64,000 nt of DNA from Phenylobacterium sp. SCN 70-31 (GTDB lineage Bacteria > Pseudomonadota > Alphaproteobacteria > Caulobacterales > Caulobacteraceae), in contig NZ_MEEX01000014.1 of the NCBI RefSeq assembly GCF_001724605.1, positions 1 through 64,000 on the forward strand, in the 5' to 3' direction. Below the pieces are notes generated by a model that was not told the origin of the DNA, made no database searches, and worked only from the letters and a program-made list of their open reading frames with translations. The first letter of the stretch is position 1, and each line of letters begins with the position of its first letter. This document shows, in pieces, positions 21,155 to 31,190 of this stretch. A program made the translations under genes and the position numbers.

Positions 21155-22384
21155 ATGACCGCCCGCCCCCTCGCCGACAAACCCACCGGCCCGCTGTCGG
21201 GCATCCGCATCCTGGACCTGACCAGCGTGGTCAACGGCGCCTATGGCACCCAGATCCTCGCCGACCAGGGCGCCGATGTGATCAAGGTCGAGGACCCCGG
21301 CTCCGGCCGGGGCGACGGCGGCGACATCATGCGCTGGGCGGGCCACATGCCCGAGGGCGCGCCGCGCGGCATGGGGCCGATCTTCCTCACCATCAACCGC
21401 AACAAGCGCTCGATCCTGCTGGACATGAAGACCGACAGCGGCAAACGGGCGCTGCGGCGGCTGATCCGATCCTGCGACGTGATCGCGAGTTCGATCCGTT
21501 ACGAAGGCATGAAGCGCCTGGGCCTGTCGTATGAGGACGTAGCCGCCATCAGGCCGGACATCGTCTTCGTCCATGCCGCCGGCTACGGCTCGGACGGCCC
21601 TTACGCGGGGGAGCCGGCCTACGACGACCTGATCCAGTCGGCGTCGGGTTGTGCGGACATCCTGGGCCGCACCGACGGGAACCCGACGCCCCGTATCCTG
21701 CCGACGCTGATGGCCGACAAGGTCTCGGGCCTCTTCGTCTCGCAGGCGATCACCGCCGCCCTTCTGCATCGCGCCCGCACCGGCGAAGGCCAGTTCGTCG
21801 AGGTGCCGATGTTCGAGTGCGTCACCAGCTTCCTGCTGGTGGAGCATCTCTACGACAACACGTTCCAGCCTCCGACCGGCCAATGGGGCTACCAGCGGGT
21901 GATCAATCCCAACCGCAAGCCGTTCCGGACCAAGGACGGCTGGATCGGCCTGCTGCCCTACACCGACAAACAGTGGGACCAGTTCTTCGACGCGGCCGGA
22001 TATGGCGAGCAGGTGAAGAACGACCCTCGCTTCGCGGACTACGGCACGCGCGCGAAGCACATCCAGGAGCTCTACGGCCTGATCGAGACGGCCGCCGCCA
22101 CCAAGACGACCCAGGAATGGCTCGACATCCTCAAGCCGCTCTCGATCCCGGTGGTGAAGACCAACGCCCTGGACGACCTGCCCGACGATCCGCACCTGAA
22201 GGCCGTCGGCTTCTTCCAGGAGTTCGAGCATCCGGACGTGGGCCGGTATCGGCTGATGAAGCCGCCCGTCCGCTTCTCGAAGACCCCGTCCAACCTGCGG
22301 CGGCACCCGCCGAAACTCGGCGAGCACACGGACGAGGTGCTGGGCGAACTGCCGGCCGAGATCGGACCCGACGCCGAATCCTGA
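21155..22384 (+). CDS. Class III CoA-transferase (CaiB/BaiF family)
   Basis: A 409-residue formyl-CoA-transferase-like enzyme moving CoA between carboxylic acids. The N-terminus (GPLSGIRILDLTSVVNGAYGTQILADQGADVIKVEDPGSG) is typical. The catalytic Asp is in AYDDLIQSASG near residue 158. VEVPMFECVTSFLLVEHL and GRYRLMKPPVRFSKTP complete the family pattern. It follows the IclR gene on the same strand and faces the acyl-CoA dehydrogenase/enoyl-CoA hydratase operon. Together they suggest a small CoA-dependent acid-degradation unit whose acid is unknown. Confidence 0.92.
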   Translation: MTARPLADKPTGPLSGIRILDLTSVVNGAYGTQILADQGADVIKVEDPGSGRGDGGDIMRWAGHMPEGAPRGMGPIFLTINRNKRSILLDMKTDSGKRALRRLIRSCDVIASSIRYEGMKRLGLSYEDVAAIRPDIVFVHAAGYGSDGPYAGEPAYDDLIQSASGCADILGRTDGNPTPRILPTLMADKVSGLFVSQAITAALLHRARTGEGQFVEVPMFECVTSFLLVEHLYDNTFQPPTGQWGYQRVINPNRKPFRTKDGWIGLLPYTDKQWDQFFDAAGYGEQVKNDPRFADYGTRAKHIQELYGLIETAAATKTTQEWLDILKPLSIPVVKTNALDDLPDDPHLKAVGFFQEFEHPDVGRYRLMKPPVRFSKTPSNLRRHPPKLGEHTDEVLGELPAEIGPDAES

Positions 22385-22397
22385 CATTCTCGCCGTC

Positions 22398-22937
22398 ATG
22401 CGCGTGGCGGTGATCGGCAGTTCGGGGAGCGGGAAGACCACCTTCGCGAGGACCTTGGCGGTCGCGCAGGGCGTGCCGCACATCGACCTGGACGCCGTCA
22501 CCTGGCAGCCGGGCTGGGTCGCTTTGCACGAGACCGATCCGGAGGAGTTCCTGCGGCGCTGCGAGGCGGCCATGGCCGCCGAGGCCTGGGTGAGCTGCGG
22601 CAATTATGTCCGCCGGCCCAGCCTGCTGGCGCGCGTGACCCATCTGGTCTGGCTGGACTATTCGCGCTCGGTGGTGATGTCGCGCGTGATCCGCCGCTCG
22701 TTCACCCGGGCGCTGTCGGGCGACGAACTCTGGCCCGGCACCGGCAACCGCGAGACCTTCGCCAGGTGGCTCGACAAGGGTCACCCCATCCGGTGGGCCT
22801 GGGACACCTACGATCGGCGCAAGGCGCAGTACGAGACGCTGTTCGCATCCCCCGACATCGCCGGCCTGGAAGCCTTCAGGCTTGGCCACCCGCGCGAGGC
22901 GCCGGCGCTGATCGCCCGTCTTTCGGCCAACGCCTGA
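22398..22937 (+). CDS. P-loop kinase-like protein (adenylate kinase / topology-modulation family)
   Basis: A 179-residue cytosolic NTP-binding protein. The Walker A motif GSSGSGKTT is at residues 7-15. PHIDLDAVTWQPGW and a later THLVWLDYSRSVVMSRVIRRS with arginines match small proteins annotated as DNA topology modulation protein FlaR or adenylate-kinase-like. Its function is not established in general. It begins 13 bp after the CoA-transferase stop, so it may be cotranscribed. No clear substrate link is seen. Confidence 0.75.
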   Translation: MRVAVIGSSGSGKTTFARTLAVAQGVPHIDLDAVTWQPGWVALHETDPEEFLRRCEAAMAAEAWVSCGNYVRRPSLLARVTHLVWLDYSRSVVMSRVIRRSFTRALSGDELWPGTGNRETFARWLDKGHPIRWAWDTYDRRKAQYETLFASPDIAGLEAFRLGHPREAPALIARLSANA

Positions 22938-22956
22938 CGGCCTATGCCCCTCAGGC

Positions 22957-24099
22957 TCAGCGGGACCGGGTATGGCTGGCGATGAAGCCGCGCAGGTCGC
23001 GGTAGGCGTGGCCTTCCATCGCGCGCAGGGCGTCGATACGCGCTTCGAGGTCGCCGCCGTCGAACTGGGCCCGCGCCTGGACGGCGGCGGCGTTGTACCA
23101 GGCGTATCGGACGAGATCTGAGGCCGGAAACAGGCCGTCGTTGACCGCTCGCAGGCCGAGGGCCAGGGCCGCCGCTGCGGCCGCCACGGCCACGGCCGCC
23201 TGGACCCCCAAGGCGGAGAGGGTGAATCCGAAGGTCAGCAGCACGCCCGCGAGACCGGCGGCGGCGACGGCCGCGACCGTCAGCCCTCCCACCGCGCGCC
23301 GGGCCGCATCGGCCTGCTGGCGTGGCGCGGCCAGCGAGTCGCCCAGCTTGCGGCGGCTGTAGTCGATCTGGACATCCATGCGCTGGGCCCGCAGGCAGGA
23401 GAGCAGAAGATCGAGCTGCGGGCTGGTCTCGGGCGCGGGCGGGGCGGTTCGCCAAGCCGGCAGGATCCACACCTCGTCGTCGGCCACGTCGCGGGTCATG
23501 TCACGCACCCGGCCGGCGAGATCGCCGGCGGGCGGCAGGGCGTCGAGCGCCTGGGCGCGGGCGCGCTTCCAGGCGCCCAGCGCGGCGTCGTCGGTCATGG
23601 CCCGGGCCGCAAGGTCGAGGTTGTTGACCAGAACCTGGAAGTAGAGGCCCCGGGCGCGTTCGGTCCAGTAGCGGCTGCCCAGCCATTCGGCCTTGGAGCG
23701 GGCGGCCATCATCTGGCAGAGCGCGAGGGCGCCGGCCGCCAGCGCCAGGAACGCCGCCAGGGCCCCTGCTATCTGCGCTCCGGCCGCTTGGCCCGCCGCG
23801 CCGGCCAGCGGTGTGAAGGCCGCCAGCACCAGGGCCGCGACACCTACCAGCACCGAGGTCAGCCCCAGTCGCCGGTCGCGCCGGGCGTGATGGTTGGCCG
23901 GCGCTTCGTGCTTGTTGAACAGCGCCCGCAGTTCGGGCCAGTCCAGCACCCGCAAGGCCTGTGGATGCTCGGCCCCCAGCCGCCGACGCGCGTCCTTGTC
24001 GAGCAGGATGTCGTCATTGACCCATCCGGCCAGCGGATCGGCGAAGAGCGGAATCCGGGCGTCCGCATCGGCGGGCGGCGGCGGGGCGGATTCGGACAT
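22957..24099 (-). CDS. Membrane protein with two paired-TM modules (SLATT/DUF4231-like)
   Basis: A 380-residue protein without signal peptide. Hydrophobic helices occur in two pairs: about 81-103 plus 110-132, and about 273-297 plus 299-320. Each pair is followed by a soluble helical stretch rich in Arg, Ala and Trp (SKAEWLGSRYWTERARG; YAWYNAAAVQARAQFDG). Duplicated two-TM modules followed by an amphipathic helix recall the SLATT/DUF4231 group. Some members of that group act as membrane effectors in nucleotide-signalling conflict systems. No cyclase or sensor gene is next to it; neighbours are a P-loop kinase (convergent) and a secreted propeller protein (divergent). The family assignment is by general architecture only. 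Confidence 0.6.
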   Translation of the reverse strand: MSESAPPPPADADARIPLFADPLAGWVNDDILLDKDARRRLGAEHPQALRVLDWPELRALFNKHEAPANHHARRDRRLGLTSVLVGVAALVLAAFTPLAGAAGQAAGAQIAGALAAFLALAAGALALCQMMAARSKAEWLGSRYWTERARGLYFQVLVNNLDLAARAMTDDAALGAWKRARAQALDALPPAGDLAGRVRDMTRDVADDEVWILPAWRTAPPAPETSPQLDLLLSCLRAQRMDVQIDYSRRKLGDSLAAPRQQADAARRAVGGLTVAAVAAAGLAGVLLTFGFTLSALGVQAAVAVAAAAAALALGLRAVNDGLFPASDLVRYAWYNAAAVQARAQFDGGDLEARIDALRAMEGHAYRDLRGFIASHTRSR

Positions 24100-24265
24100 G
24101 CCTCAATGTATCGCATGCCGGCGGTGGGGGCATCCGTTGCGTGTGTCGCGGGGATCACCGTTGAGGAAGCGCCTCGCGATTGTCCGGCGCGCCATGATCC
24201 GTGGCTATGGCCGCCGCAATGTGCGCCGGCTTGCGTCCGGACGGCGCCTCGGGTCTGCTGGCGTC

Positions 24266-25372
24266 ATGAAGGGACGCGTATCGAGGACGCCGAGACGCCG
24301 GGACGCGCTCTCCGGTCTGGTGGGCGTGGCAGGATTGGCGGGCGCGGGCATGGCCGTGGGCGTGGCGTCGGCGCGTGCGGGCGAGGGGCGGTGGCGTGTG
24401 CGTCGTCTCGTCGACCGACCCATCATCGCCCCCGGCATGGACTCCCGGATGGGCGACAACATCGAAGGGCCGTCGCTGATCCGCGCCCCCGACTGGCTGC
24501 CCGGCCGGCTGGGCCGCTACTACCTCTATTTCGCGGATCACAAGGGCGACTACATTCGCCTCGCCTACGCCGACCGGCTGGAAGGTCCGTGGACGGTGCA
24601 TGCGCCGGGCTCCCTGGACCTCGCGCAATCCGGCTTTCCGACGGTACGCCAGTCCGGTTCCCCCGAAGCCGAGGCGAAGCTGCTCCAGGGCGCCGGTCCC
24701 AACCGGGCTCCCCCTGGAACGCCGGGAATCCCGTCGCCCCTGGACGACGCCACCCTGCCGCACATCGCCTCGCCGGACGTCCACGTGGACCACGAACGGC
24801 GACGGATCGTCATGTACCATCACGGCCTCTCGGCCTTCACGCAGCAGCGCACACGGGTGGCGATCTCGATGGACGGGGTGTCGTTCCGCCCGCTCGGCGA
24901 GACCCTGGGACCGGCTTACATGCGGGTGTTCCCTCATGCGGGCCAGACGTATGCGATGGCCATGCCGGGGATCTTCCTGCGGTCGCCCGACGGATTTGCG
25001 CCGTTCGAGGTCGGACCGCGGCTGTTCGGGATCGACCAGCGCCACAGCGCGCTGCTGCAACGCGGCGACACCCTGCATGTCTTCTGGACGCGCGTGGGCG
25101 ATGCGCCCGAGCGGATCTATGTCTCGGATATCGACATCTCGGGCGACTGGGCGGGCTGGAAGGCCGGTCCTCCCGTCGAGGTGCTGCGCCCCGAACGCCC
25201 TTGGGAAGGCGCAGGACTGCCCCTGGTCCCGTCCTACCGCAGCGCGATCAACCTTCCCGCCAACCAGCTCCGCGACCCTGCGATCTACGAGGAGGGCGGC
25301 CGCGTCTACATGGTCTACGCCGTTCAGGGCGAGCGCGGGCTGGGGATCGTCGAACTGGGGCTTCCGGCCTGA
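24266..25372 (+). CDS. Secreted five-bladed beta-propeller protein (GH43/GH32-like fold)
   Basis: A 368-residue protein. The N-terminus has a twin-arginine-like signal (TPRRRDALSGLVGVAGLAGAG, cleavage after ARA-G). The body shows glycosidase-propeller features: PIIAPGMDSRMGDNIEGPSLIR, RYYLYFADHKGDYIRLAYADRLEGPWTVH, HIASPDVHVDHERRRIVMYHHG and LRDPAIYEEGGRVYMVYA. Asp/Glu pairs in these blade starts are what GH43-type enzymes use, but catalytic residues cannot be fixed by eye. ATG 24266 was chosen because it directly precedes the signal; ATG 24194 would add 24 residues. Role: perhaps extracytoplasmic polysaccharide processing. Confidence 0.7.
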   Translation: MKGRVSRTPRRRDALSGLVGVAGLAGAGMAVGVASARAGEGRWRVRRLVDRPIIAPGMDSRMGDNIEGPSLIRAPDWLPGRLGRYYLYFADHKGDYIRLAYADRLEGPWTVHAPGSLDLAQSGFPTVRQSGSPEAEAKLLQGAGPNRAPPGTPGIPSPLDDATLPHIASPDVHVDHERRRIVMYHHGLSAFTQQRTRVAISMDGVSFRPLGETLGPAYMRVFPHAGQTYAMAMPGIFLRSPDGFAPFEVGPRLFGIDQRHSALLQRGDTLHVFWTRVGDAPERIYVSDIDISGDWAGWKAGPPVEVLRPERPWEGAGLPLVPSYRSAINLPANQLRDPAIYEEGGRVYMVYAVQGERGLGIVELGLPA

Positions 25373-25397
25373 TCGGGGCCGGATCGCAGGCCGGCTC

Positions 25398-26090
25398 CTA
25401 GGCCGCCCAGGCGGCGGCGAAGCGGCGCAGGAGCGCGAGGGCGGCGCTGTCGGTCGCACCGATCTCGGCGCTGAGGCGAATGAAGAGATGGCCCCTGGCC
25501 CGGCGTCCGCGCGCCGGAAGGCCCTCGCCCTCCACCCGCACCAGGCCGCGCTCGGCCGCCTTCCGGTCGATCCAGACGCTGCGCCGGCCGATGGGTGTCT
25601 CCACGGCGATCCGGCCGCCCTTCTTCAGAACAGCGGGTGAAACCCGCGCCGTCAGCCAGAGGTCGTCGCCGCGCACGATCACGCCGTCCTGGGCGCGGAT
25701 GTAGACGCTGAGCGCGGCGCCGGCGGCGCGGACCTTGTCGCCCGAGCGCAGCCCAGCCGGCAGCGTGATGCGGATCATGCGCCCGTCGGGCAGACGGTGG
25801 TCGACCTCGCCGCCCTCCAGCGCGATCAGTGGCGAAATCTCCAGGTCGGGGGTCGGCGTGGCGCGCGGACGCCGGGGGGCCTGTATCATGCGATCGCCCA
25901 GCGGGTCCTGCAGGCGGCGGTAGGCCTCCACGATCTGACGGAAGGCGCGTTCGTCCCCGCCCGCGTCCGGATGGGCCCGCTTGGCGGCCTCGCGATAGGC
26001 CTGGCGGATCTCGGCGGGGGTCGACGCGGAACTGACGCCCAGCACCTCGCGGGCGTCTTTCAGGCTCATCTCGGCGGCGGCCAGACTCAT
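25398..26090 (-). CDS. J-domain protein with a DnaJ C-terminal-like domain (no zinc finger)
   Basis: A 230-residue co-chaperone-like protein. The J-domain is near the N-terminus: LKDAREVLGVSSASTPAEIRQAYREAAKRAHPDAGGDERAF, with HPD present. A linker leads to a DnaJ C-terminal beta domain (ITLPAGLRSGDKVRAAG, HLFIRLS). The zinc-finger and Gly/Phe regions of DnaJ are absent, so it is a CbpA-like short type. Length differs from CbpA (about 300). ATG 26090 is favoured; ATG 26069 (MSLKDARE) would still keep the whole domain. It is divergent from pdxH with about 90 bp between. Confidence 0.8.
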   Translation of the reverse strand: MSLAAAEMSLKDAREVLGVSSASTPAEIRQAYREAAKRAHPDAGGDERAFRQIVEAYRRLQDPLGDRMIQAPRRPRATPTPDLEISPLIALEGGEVDHRLPDGRMIRITLPAGLRSGDKVRAAGAALSVYIRAQDGVIVRGDDLWLTARVSPAVLKKGGRIAVETPIGRRSVWIDRKAAERGLVRVEGEGLPARGRRARGHLFIRLSAEIGATDSAALALLRRFAAAWAA

Positions 26091-26181
26091 GAGCTGCGAA
26101 ATTAGGGTAAACGGCGTCAATACTCCGTTAAACGCCACGGCCGCTCGCCACCCGGCTGCGGCGGGACTATAGGGACGGCCC

Positions 26182-26856
26182 GTGACCGACGACGCCCGCA
26201 ACACCGCTATCCCGGCCTCGCCCAGCGAGGACGACTATGTGCGCCAGGTGGCGGCCGCCGAGCCGCCGCCCTTGCTCTCGGAAGACGATCCCTTCGTCCT
26301 GTTCGACGCCTGGTTCGCCGAGGCTTTGCGGCATGAACCCAACGACGCCAACGCGATGGCTCTTGCCACCGTCGACGCCGACGGCCTGCCCGACGTGCGG
26401 ATGGTTCTGCTGAAGGGCGTCGATGCGGGCGGCTTCGTGTTCTACACCAACCTGGAGAGCGCCAAGGGCCGGGAACTGGCCGCGAATCCCAAGGCCGCCC
26501 TGCTGTTCCACTGGAAATCCCTGCGTCGCCAGGTGCGCATCCGCGGGCCGGTGACGCCGACGACCGACGCCGAAGCGGACGCCTACTTCGCCACCCGGGC
26601 CCGTCCGGCTCAGATCGGAGCCTGGGCCAGCGCGCAGTCGCGCACGTTGCCCGACCGGCTGGCGTTCGAGAAGAAGATCGCCGAGGTCGGCCTGCGCTTT
26701 GGCCTGGGCAAGGTGGCCCGTCCGCCGCACTGGTCCGGGTTCCGGGTCGAGGCCCGGTCGATCGAGTTCTGGCGCGACCGTCCGTTCCGCCTGCACGAGC
26801 GCCTGCTGTTCGAGACGTCCGGCGCCGGCTGGACGACGCGTCGGCTGTTCCCTTGA
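26182..26856 (+). CDS. pdxH: Pyridoxamine 5'-phosphate oxidase
   Basis: FMN enzyme that oxidises pyridoxine or pyridoxamine phosphate to pyridoxal phosphate. The 224-residue length is normal. Motifs are [58 protein letters not shown] and the C-terminal [30 protein letters not shown]. The C-terminal block with the RLHER-type ending is diagnostic. It is followed closely by the bifunctional kinase gene. Confidence 0.96.
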   Translation: MTDDARNTAIPASPSEDDYVRQVAAAEPPPLLSEDDPFVLFDAWFAEALRHEPNDANAMALATVDADGLPDVRMVLLKGVDAGGFVFYTNLESAKGRELAANPKAALLFHWKSLRRQVRIRGPVTPTTDAEADAYFATRARPAQIGAWASAQSRTLPDRLAFEKKIAEVGLRFGLGKVARPPHWSGFRVEARSIEFWRDRPFRLHERLLFETSGAGWTTRRLFP

Positions 26857-26872
26857 GCGAGGCTCGCGTCCC

Positions 26873-28369
26873 TTGAGCAACGCTTGGGGCGAGCCCGAAG
26901 GCCTCGAAGCGGAGGTCATGGCCTTCCTGGCGGGACTGAGCGAGCGTCGCATCGACACCGCCTGCGCCCATGTCTTTCTGGGGCGTGAGCGCGCCTGGAA
27001 GATGAAGCGCCACGCCGACTTGGGCTATGCCGACTTCTCCACGGCCGAGCGGCGGCGCTGGGCGCTGGACCGCGAACTGGAATTCAACCGCGCCACCGCG
27101 CCAGACATCTATCGTGCGGTGCGCCGGATCACGCGCGAGGCGGACGGCGCCCTGGCGCTGGATGGGGCCGGCGAGTCCGTCGAACCGGTGCTGGAGATGC
27201 GCCGTTTCGACGAGGGCCAGGTGCTGGCCGCCAGGCCCGAGGCGGTGACCGGCGAACTGGCCGAGGCGCTGGGGCGCACGATCGCGGGCGTGCACGCCGG
27301 GGCGCCGCTGCGACCGGCGGGCGGACTCACCGCGCTGTCGTTCACGGTGGGGTCGAACGCCCGTCTCCTGCGCGAAACCTGCGAGGGCCTGGACCCGGCC
27401 CGTGTCGAGACGCTGATCGAGCTGACCGAAGCCGAGCTGGAGCGACAGGCGGCGCTGCTGGCGCATCGGGCGGCGGCGGGATTCTCGCGCCGCTGCCACG
27501 GGGACCTGCACCTCGGCAATATCCTGCTGGAGGCCGGTCGGCCGATCCTGTTCGACTGCATCGAATTCAGCGACATCCTTTCGGACGTGGATGTCCTGTA
27601 CGACCTGGCGTTCCTGCTGATGGACCTGGACTTCCGCGGGCGGCGCGACGCGGCGGTCCGAGCGCTGTCGGCCTACCTCGACCAGGCGGCGCGTGACTTC
27701 CCGGACGAGCACTGGACGGGGCTGGCGGCGCTGCCGCTGATGCTGTCGGTGCGGGCCGGCGTGCGGGCGCACGTGTCGGCCCACTCGGGCGATCCAGCCC
27801 TGGCCCGGGCCTATGTGGAGGCGGGGATCGCTCACCTGTCGCCGCCGCCGCCCGTGCTGGCGGCGGTGGGGGGGCTGTCGGGCTCGGGCAAGTCGACCTT
27901 CGCTCGCGCCGTCGCGCCGGGCCTGGGCGCCTCGCCCGGCGCGGTGGTGCTCCGGACCGACGAGGTGCGAAAGCGGCTGGCCGGCGTGGGGCCCACCGAC
28001 CCGCTGCCGCGCGAGACCTATACGCCGGTCGCCCAGGCGCGGGCCTACGACGCCCTGTTCACGGCGGCGCACGATCTGCTGCGGTCGGGCCGGGCGGTGG
28101 TGCTGGATGCGACCTTCCTCGACCCGGCGGTGCGGACGCGGGCCGAGGCGCTGGCCGCGGACTGTGGTGTCCCCTTCCGCGCCGCCTGGCTGCACGCGTC
28201 GCCCGACGTCCTGGAGGCCCGCGTGGCCGCGCGCACCGGTGATGCGTCGGACGCCACCATCGCTGTGCTGCGCGACCAGGTCGCCCGCATGGGAGATGCG
28301 CGCCCGTGGCCCGTCGTGGACGCCCAGGCGCCCACAGAGGCGTCGTCGCGCGCATGGCTGGCCGGCTGA
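26873..28369 (+). CDS. Bifunctional aminoglycoside-phosphotransferase-fold / P-loop kinase
   Basis: A two-domain protein of 498 residues. The N-terminal half has the APH/choline-kinase catalytic motif CHGDLHLGNILL (near 207-218) and FDCIEFSD. The C-terminal half has a Walker A GLSGSGKST (near 335-343) and VVLDATFLDP, like gluconate or zeta-type kinases. This arrangement is common in proteobacteria, usually annotated as AAA family ATPase, and its substrate is unknown. The start is uncertain: TTG 26873 is 16 bp after the pdxH stop with GAGCGAGG upstream, while ATG 26918 is the first ATG. The spacing suggests cotranscription with pdxH. Confidence 0.8.
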   Translation: MSNAWGEPEGLEAEVMAFLAGLSERRIDTACAHVFLGRERAWKMKRHADLGYADFSTAERRRWALDRELEFNRATAPDIYRAVRRITREADGALALDGAGESVEPVLEMRRFDEGQVLAARPEAVTGELAEALGRTIAGVHAGAPLRPAGGLTALSFTVGSNARLLRETCEGLDPARVETLIELTEAELERQAALLAHRAAAGFSRRCHGDLHLGNILLEAGRPILFDCIEFSDILSDVDVLYDLAFLLMDLDFRGRRDAAVRALSAYLDQAARDFPDEHWTGLAALPLMLSVRAGVRAHVSAHSGDPALARAYVEAGIAHLSPPPPVLAAVGGLSGSGKSTFARAVAPGLGASPGAVVLRTDEVRKRLAGVGPTDPLPRETYTPVAQARAYDALFTAAHDLLRSGRAVVLDATFLDPAVRTRAEALAADCGVPFRAAWLHASPDVLEARVAARTGDASDATIAVLRDQVARMGDARPWPVVDAQAPTEASSRAWLAG

Positions 28370-28464
28370 GGCCGCTCAAACGCCTGTTCCCGTTGCGGAA
28401 ACGGGCCCGCCTCTCTAATCCTGCCGCACAAGCGACAAACGATAACCTCGGGAGGCGGACGCCA

Positions 28465-30111
<1,647 letters not shown>

Positions 30112-30152
30112 CGCCTCTCGCGGAAACGTCCGCCCCGGGGGCCAGGCTCGAA

Positions 30153-30680
30153 ATGCTGCAGCTGAGCCCGGCGACCGAGGCCGACTGGCCCGAGGTGGTC
30201 GCGGTCACAAATCGCGCCTACCGGACCTCCGACGGTCAGACGGCGTGGAAGGTCGAGACCATCGTGGGCGGTCAGCGGATCGACGCAGGGCTGCTGCGCG
30301 AAGACCTGTTGCGGCCGGGCGCCGTACTGCTGCTGGCGCGCGAGCCGGCCGGCGCGCCGGTCGGGCATGTGAGGCTGGACGCCGGGGATGACGGTGTCTG
30401 GACCCTGTCCATGCTGACCGTGCGCCCCGAGTGTCAGGACGCTGGCGTCGGTCGGCGTGTCCTGGAGGCCGCCGAGGCCTGGGCGGCGGCCCGGGGTGCG
30501 CGGCGCATGCGGATGATGGTGGTCGGCCAGCGCGCCGAACTCATCGCCTGGTATGGTCGTCGCGGCTATGCCGGCACGGGCGAACGCAGGCCGTTTCCAT
30601 ATGGAGACGCCCGGTTCGGCGCGCCGGTCCGGGACGATCTCTACTTCGTGGTGCTGGACAAGCCGCTCTCGGCGGCCTGA
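30153..30680 (+). CDS. GNAT family N-acetyltransferase
   Basis: A 175-residue acetyltransferase. The N-terminal strand LQLSPATEADWPEVVAVTNRAYR and the acetyl-CoA-binding motif A, LTVRPECQDAGVGRRVLEAAEAWA (Q/R-x-x-G-x-G/A pattern), support the call. Motif B appears as AWYGRRGYAGTGERRPFP. The 3' end overlaps the convergent DUF983 gene by 40 bp. It starts 41 bp after the acyl-CoA ligase and may share its transcript. The substrate is unknown. Confidence 0.85.
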   Translation: MLQLSPATEADWPEVVAVTNRAYRTSDGQTAWKVETIVGGQRIDAGLLREDLLRPGAVLLLAREPAGAPVGHVRLDAGDDGVWTLSMLTVRPECQDAGVGRRVLEAAEAWAAARGARRMRMMVVGQRAELIAWYGRRGYAGTGERRPFPYGDARFGAPVRDDLYFVVLDKPLSAA

Positions 30681-31111
30681 CGGTCGGAGACGCCGCGGCG
30701 ATCGTAGGTGAAGCCGCCGTCGCCGTGCGCGCCCAGGCTCTGCCATCGGGCCTCCTCGGCCTTGTGGAGGTATTGCTCGGCCACGAGCCAGGCCTTCACG
30801 GGCCGCAACGTGAAGAGACAGCCGCCGACCAGGGCGGGCAGGACGGTGGCGAACTGGAGCCAGATGGGCGGCTGGGCGACGACAGCCCACCAGGCCCAGA
30901 CGGCGACCACCACGATGCTGACGCCGCTCATGACGAAGAAGGCCGGGCCGTCCGCCGGCTCGGCGAAGCCGAAGTCCAGGCCGCAGCGTTCGCAGCGCGG
31001 CGCGATCTTGAGAAAGCCGGCGAACAGCTTTCCCTCGCCGCACTGCGGACAACGGCACCGGAGGCCGGCGCTCAGCGAGGACGGGCTTTCGACCTGAACA
31101 TCGACGGACAT
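30641..31111 (-). CDS. DUF983 membrane protein
   Basis: A 156-residue protein. It begins with a zinc-ribbon-like pair CRCPQCGEGKLFAGFLKIAPRCERCGLDF. Two transmembrane helices follow (about 58-78 and 84-102), then a cytosolic tail. This matches DUF983, a family often seen in alphaproteobacteria whose function is not established. It is divergent from a MocR regulator, with paired palindromes in the 79-bp gap, so it is a candidate target of that regulator. Its 3' end overlaps the GNAT gene. Confidence 0.85.
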   Translation of the reverse strand: MSVDVQVESPSSLSAGLRCRCPQCGEGKLFAGFLKIAPRCERCGLDFGFAEPADGPAFFVMSGVSIVVVAVWAWWAVVAQPPIWLQFATVLPALVGGCLFTLRPVKAWLVAEQYLHKAEEARWQSLGAHGDGGFTYDRRGVSDRQAAESGLSSTTK

Positions 31112-31122
31112 CTACGTGCTCC

Positions 31123-31167
31123 ATACATTCGATGTATTGAACGCATACAATATTGATATAATGTATG
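31123..31167. promoter_or_regulatory. Paired palindromes and -10 element between DUF983 and MocR genes
   Basis: The first palindrome is ATACAT-TCG-ATGTAT (31123-31137). The second has arms CATACA and TGTATG (31144-31167), sharing the ATACA/TGTAT core. A perfect TATAAT (31157-31162) lies inside the second, 28 bp before the GTG start of the regulator, with only a weak -35. Two related sites in tandem fit a MocR dimer that represses its own gene and acts on the divergent one. Confidence 0.6.
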
Positions 31168-31190
31168 TGTCACAGGTGGAGTCCGCAACC

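Noticed and set aside
28389..28405. The hairpin CCCGTT/AACGGG after the bifunctional kinase as a terminator.
   Set aside because: The stem is only 6 bp and no U-run follows. It may equally be part of the leader of the acyl-CoA ligase gene.
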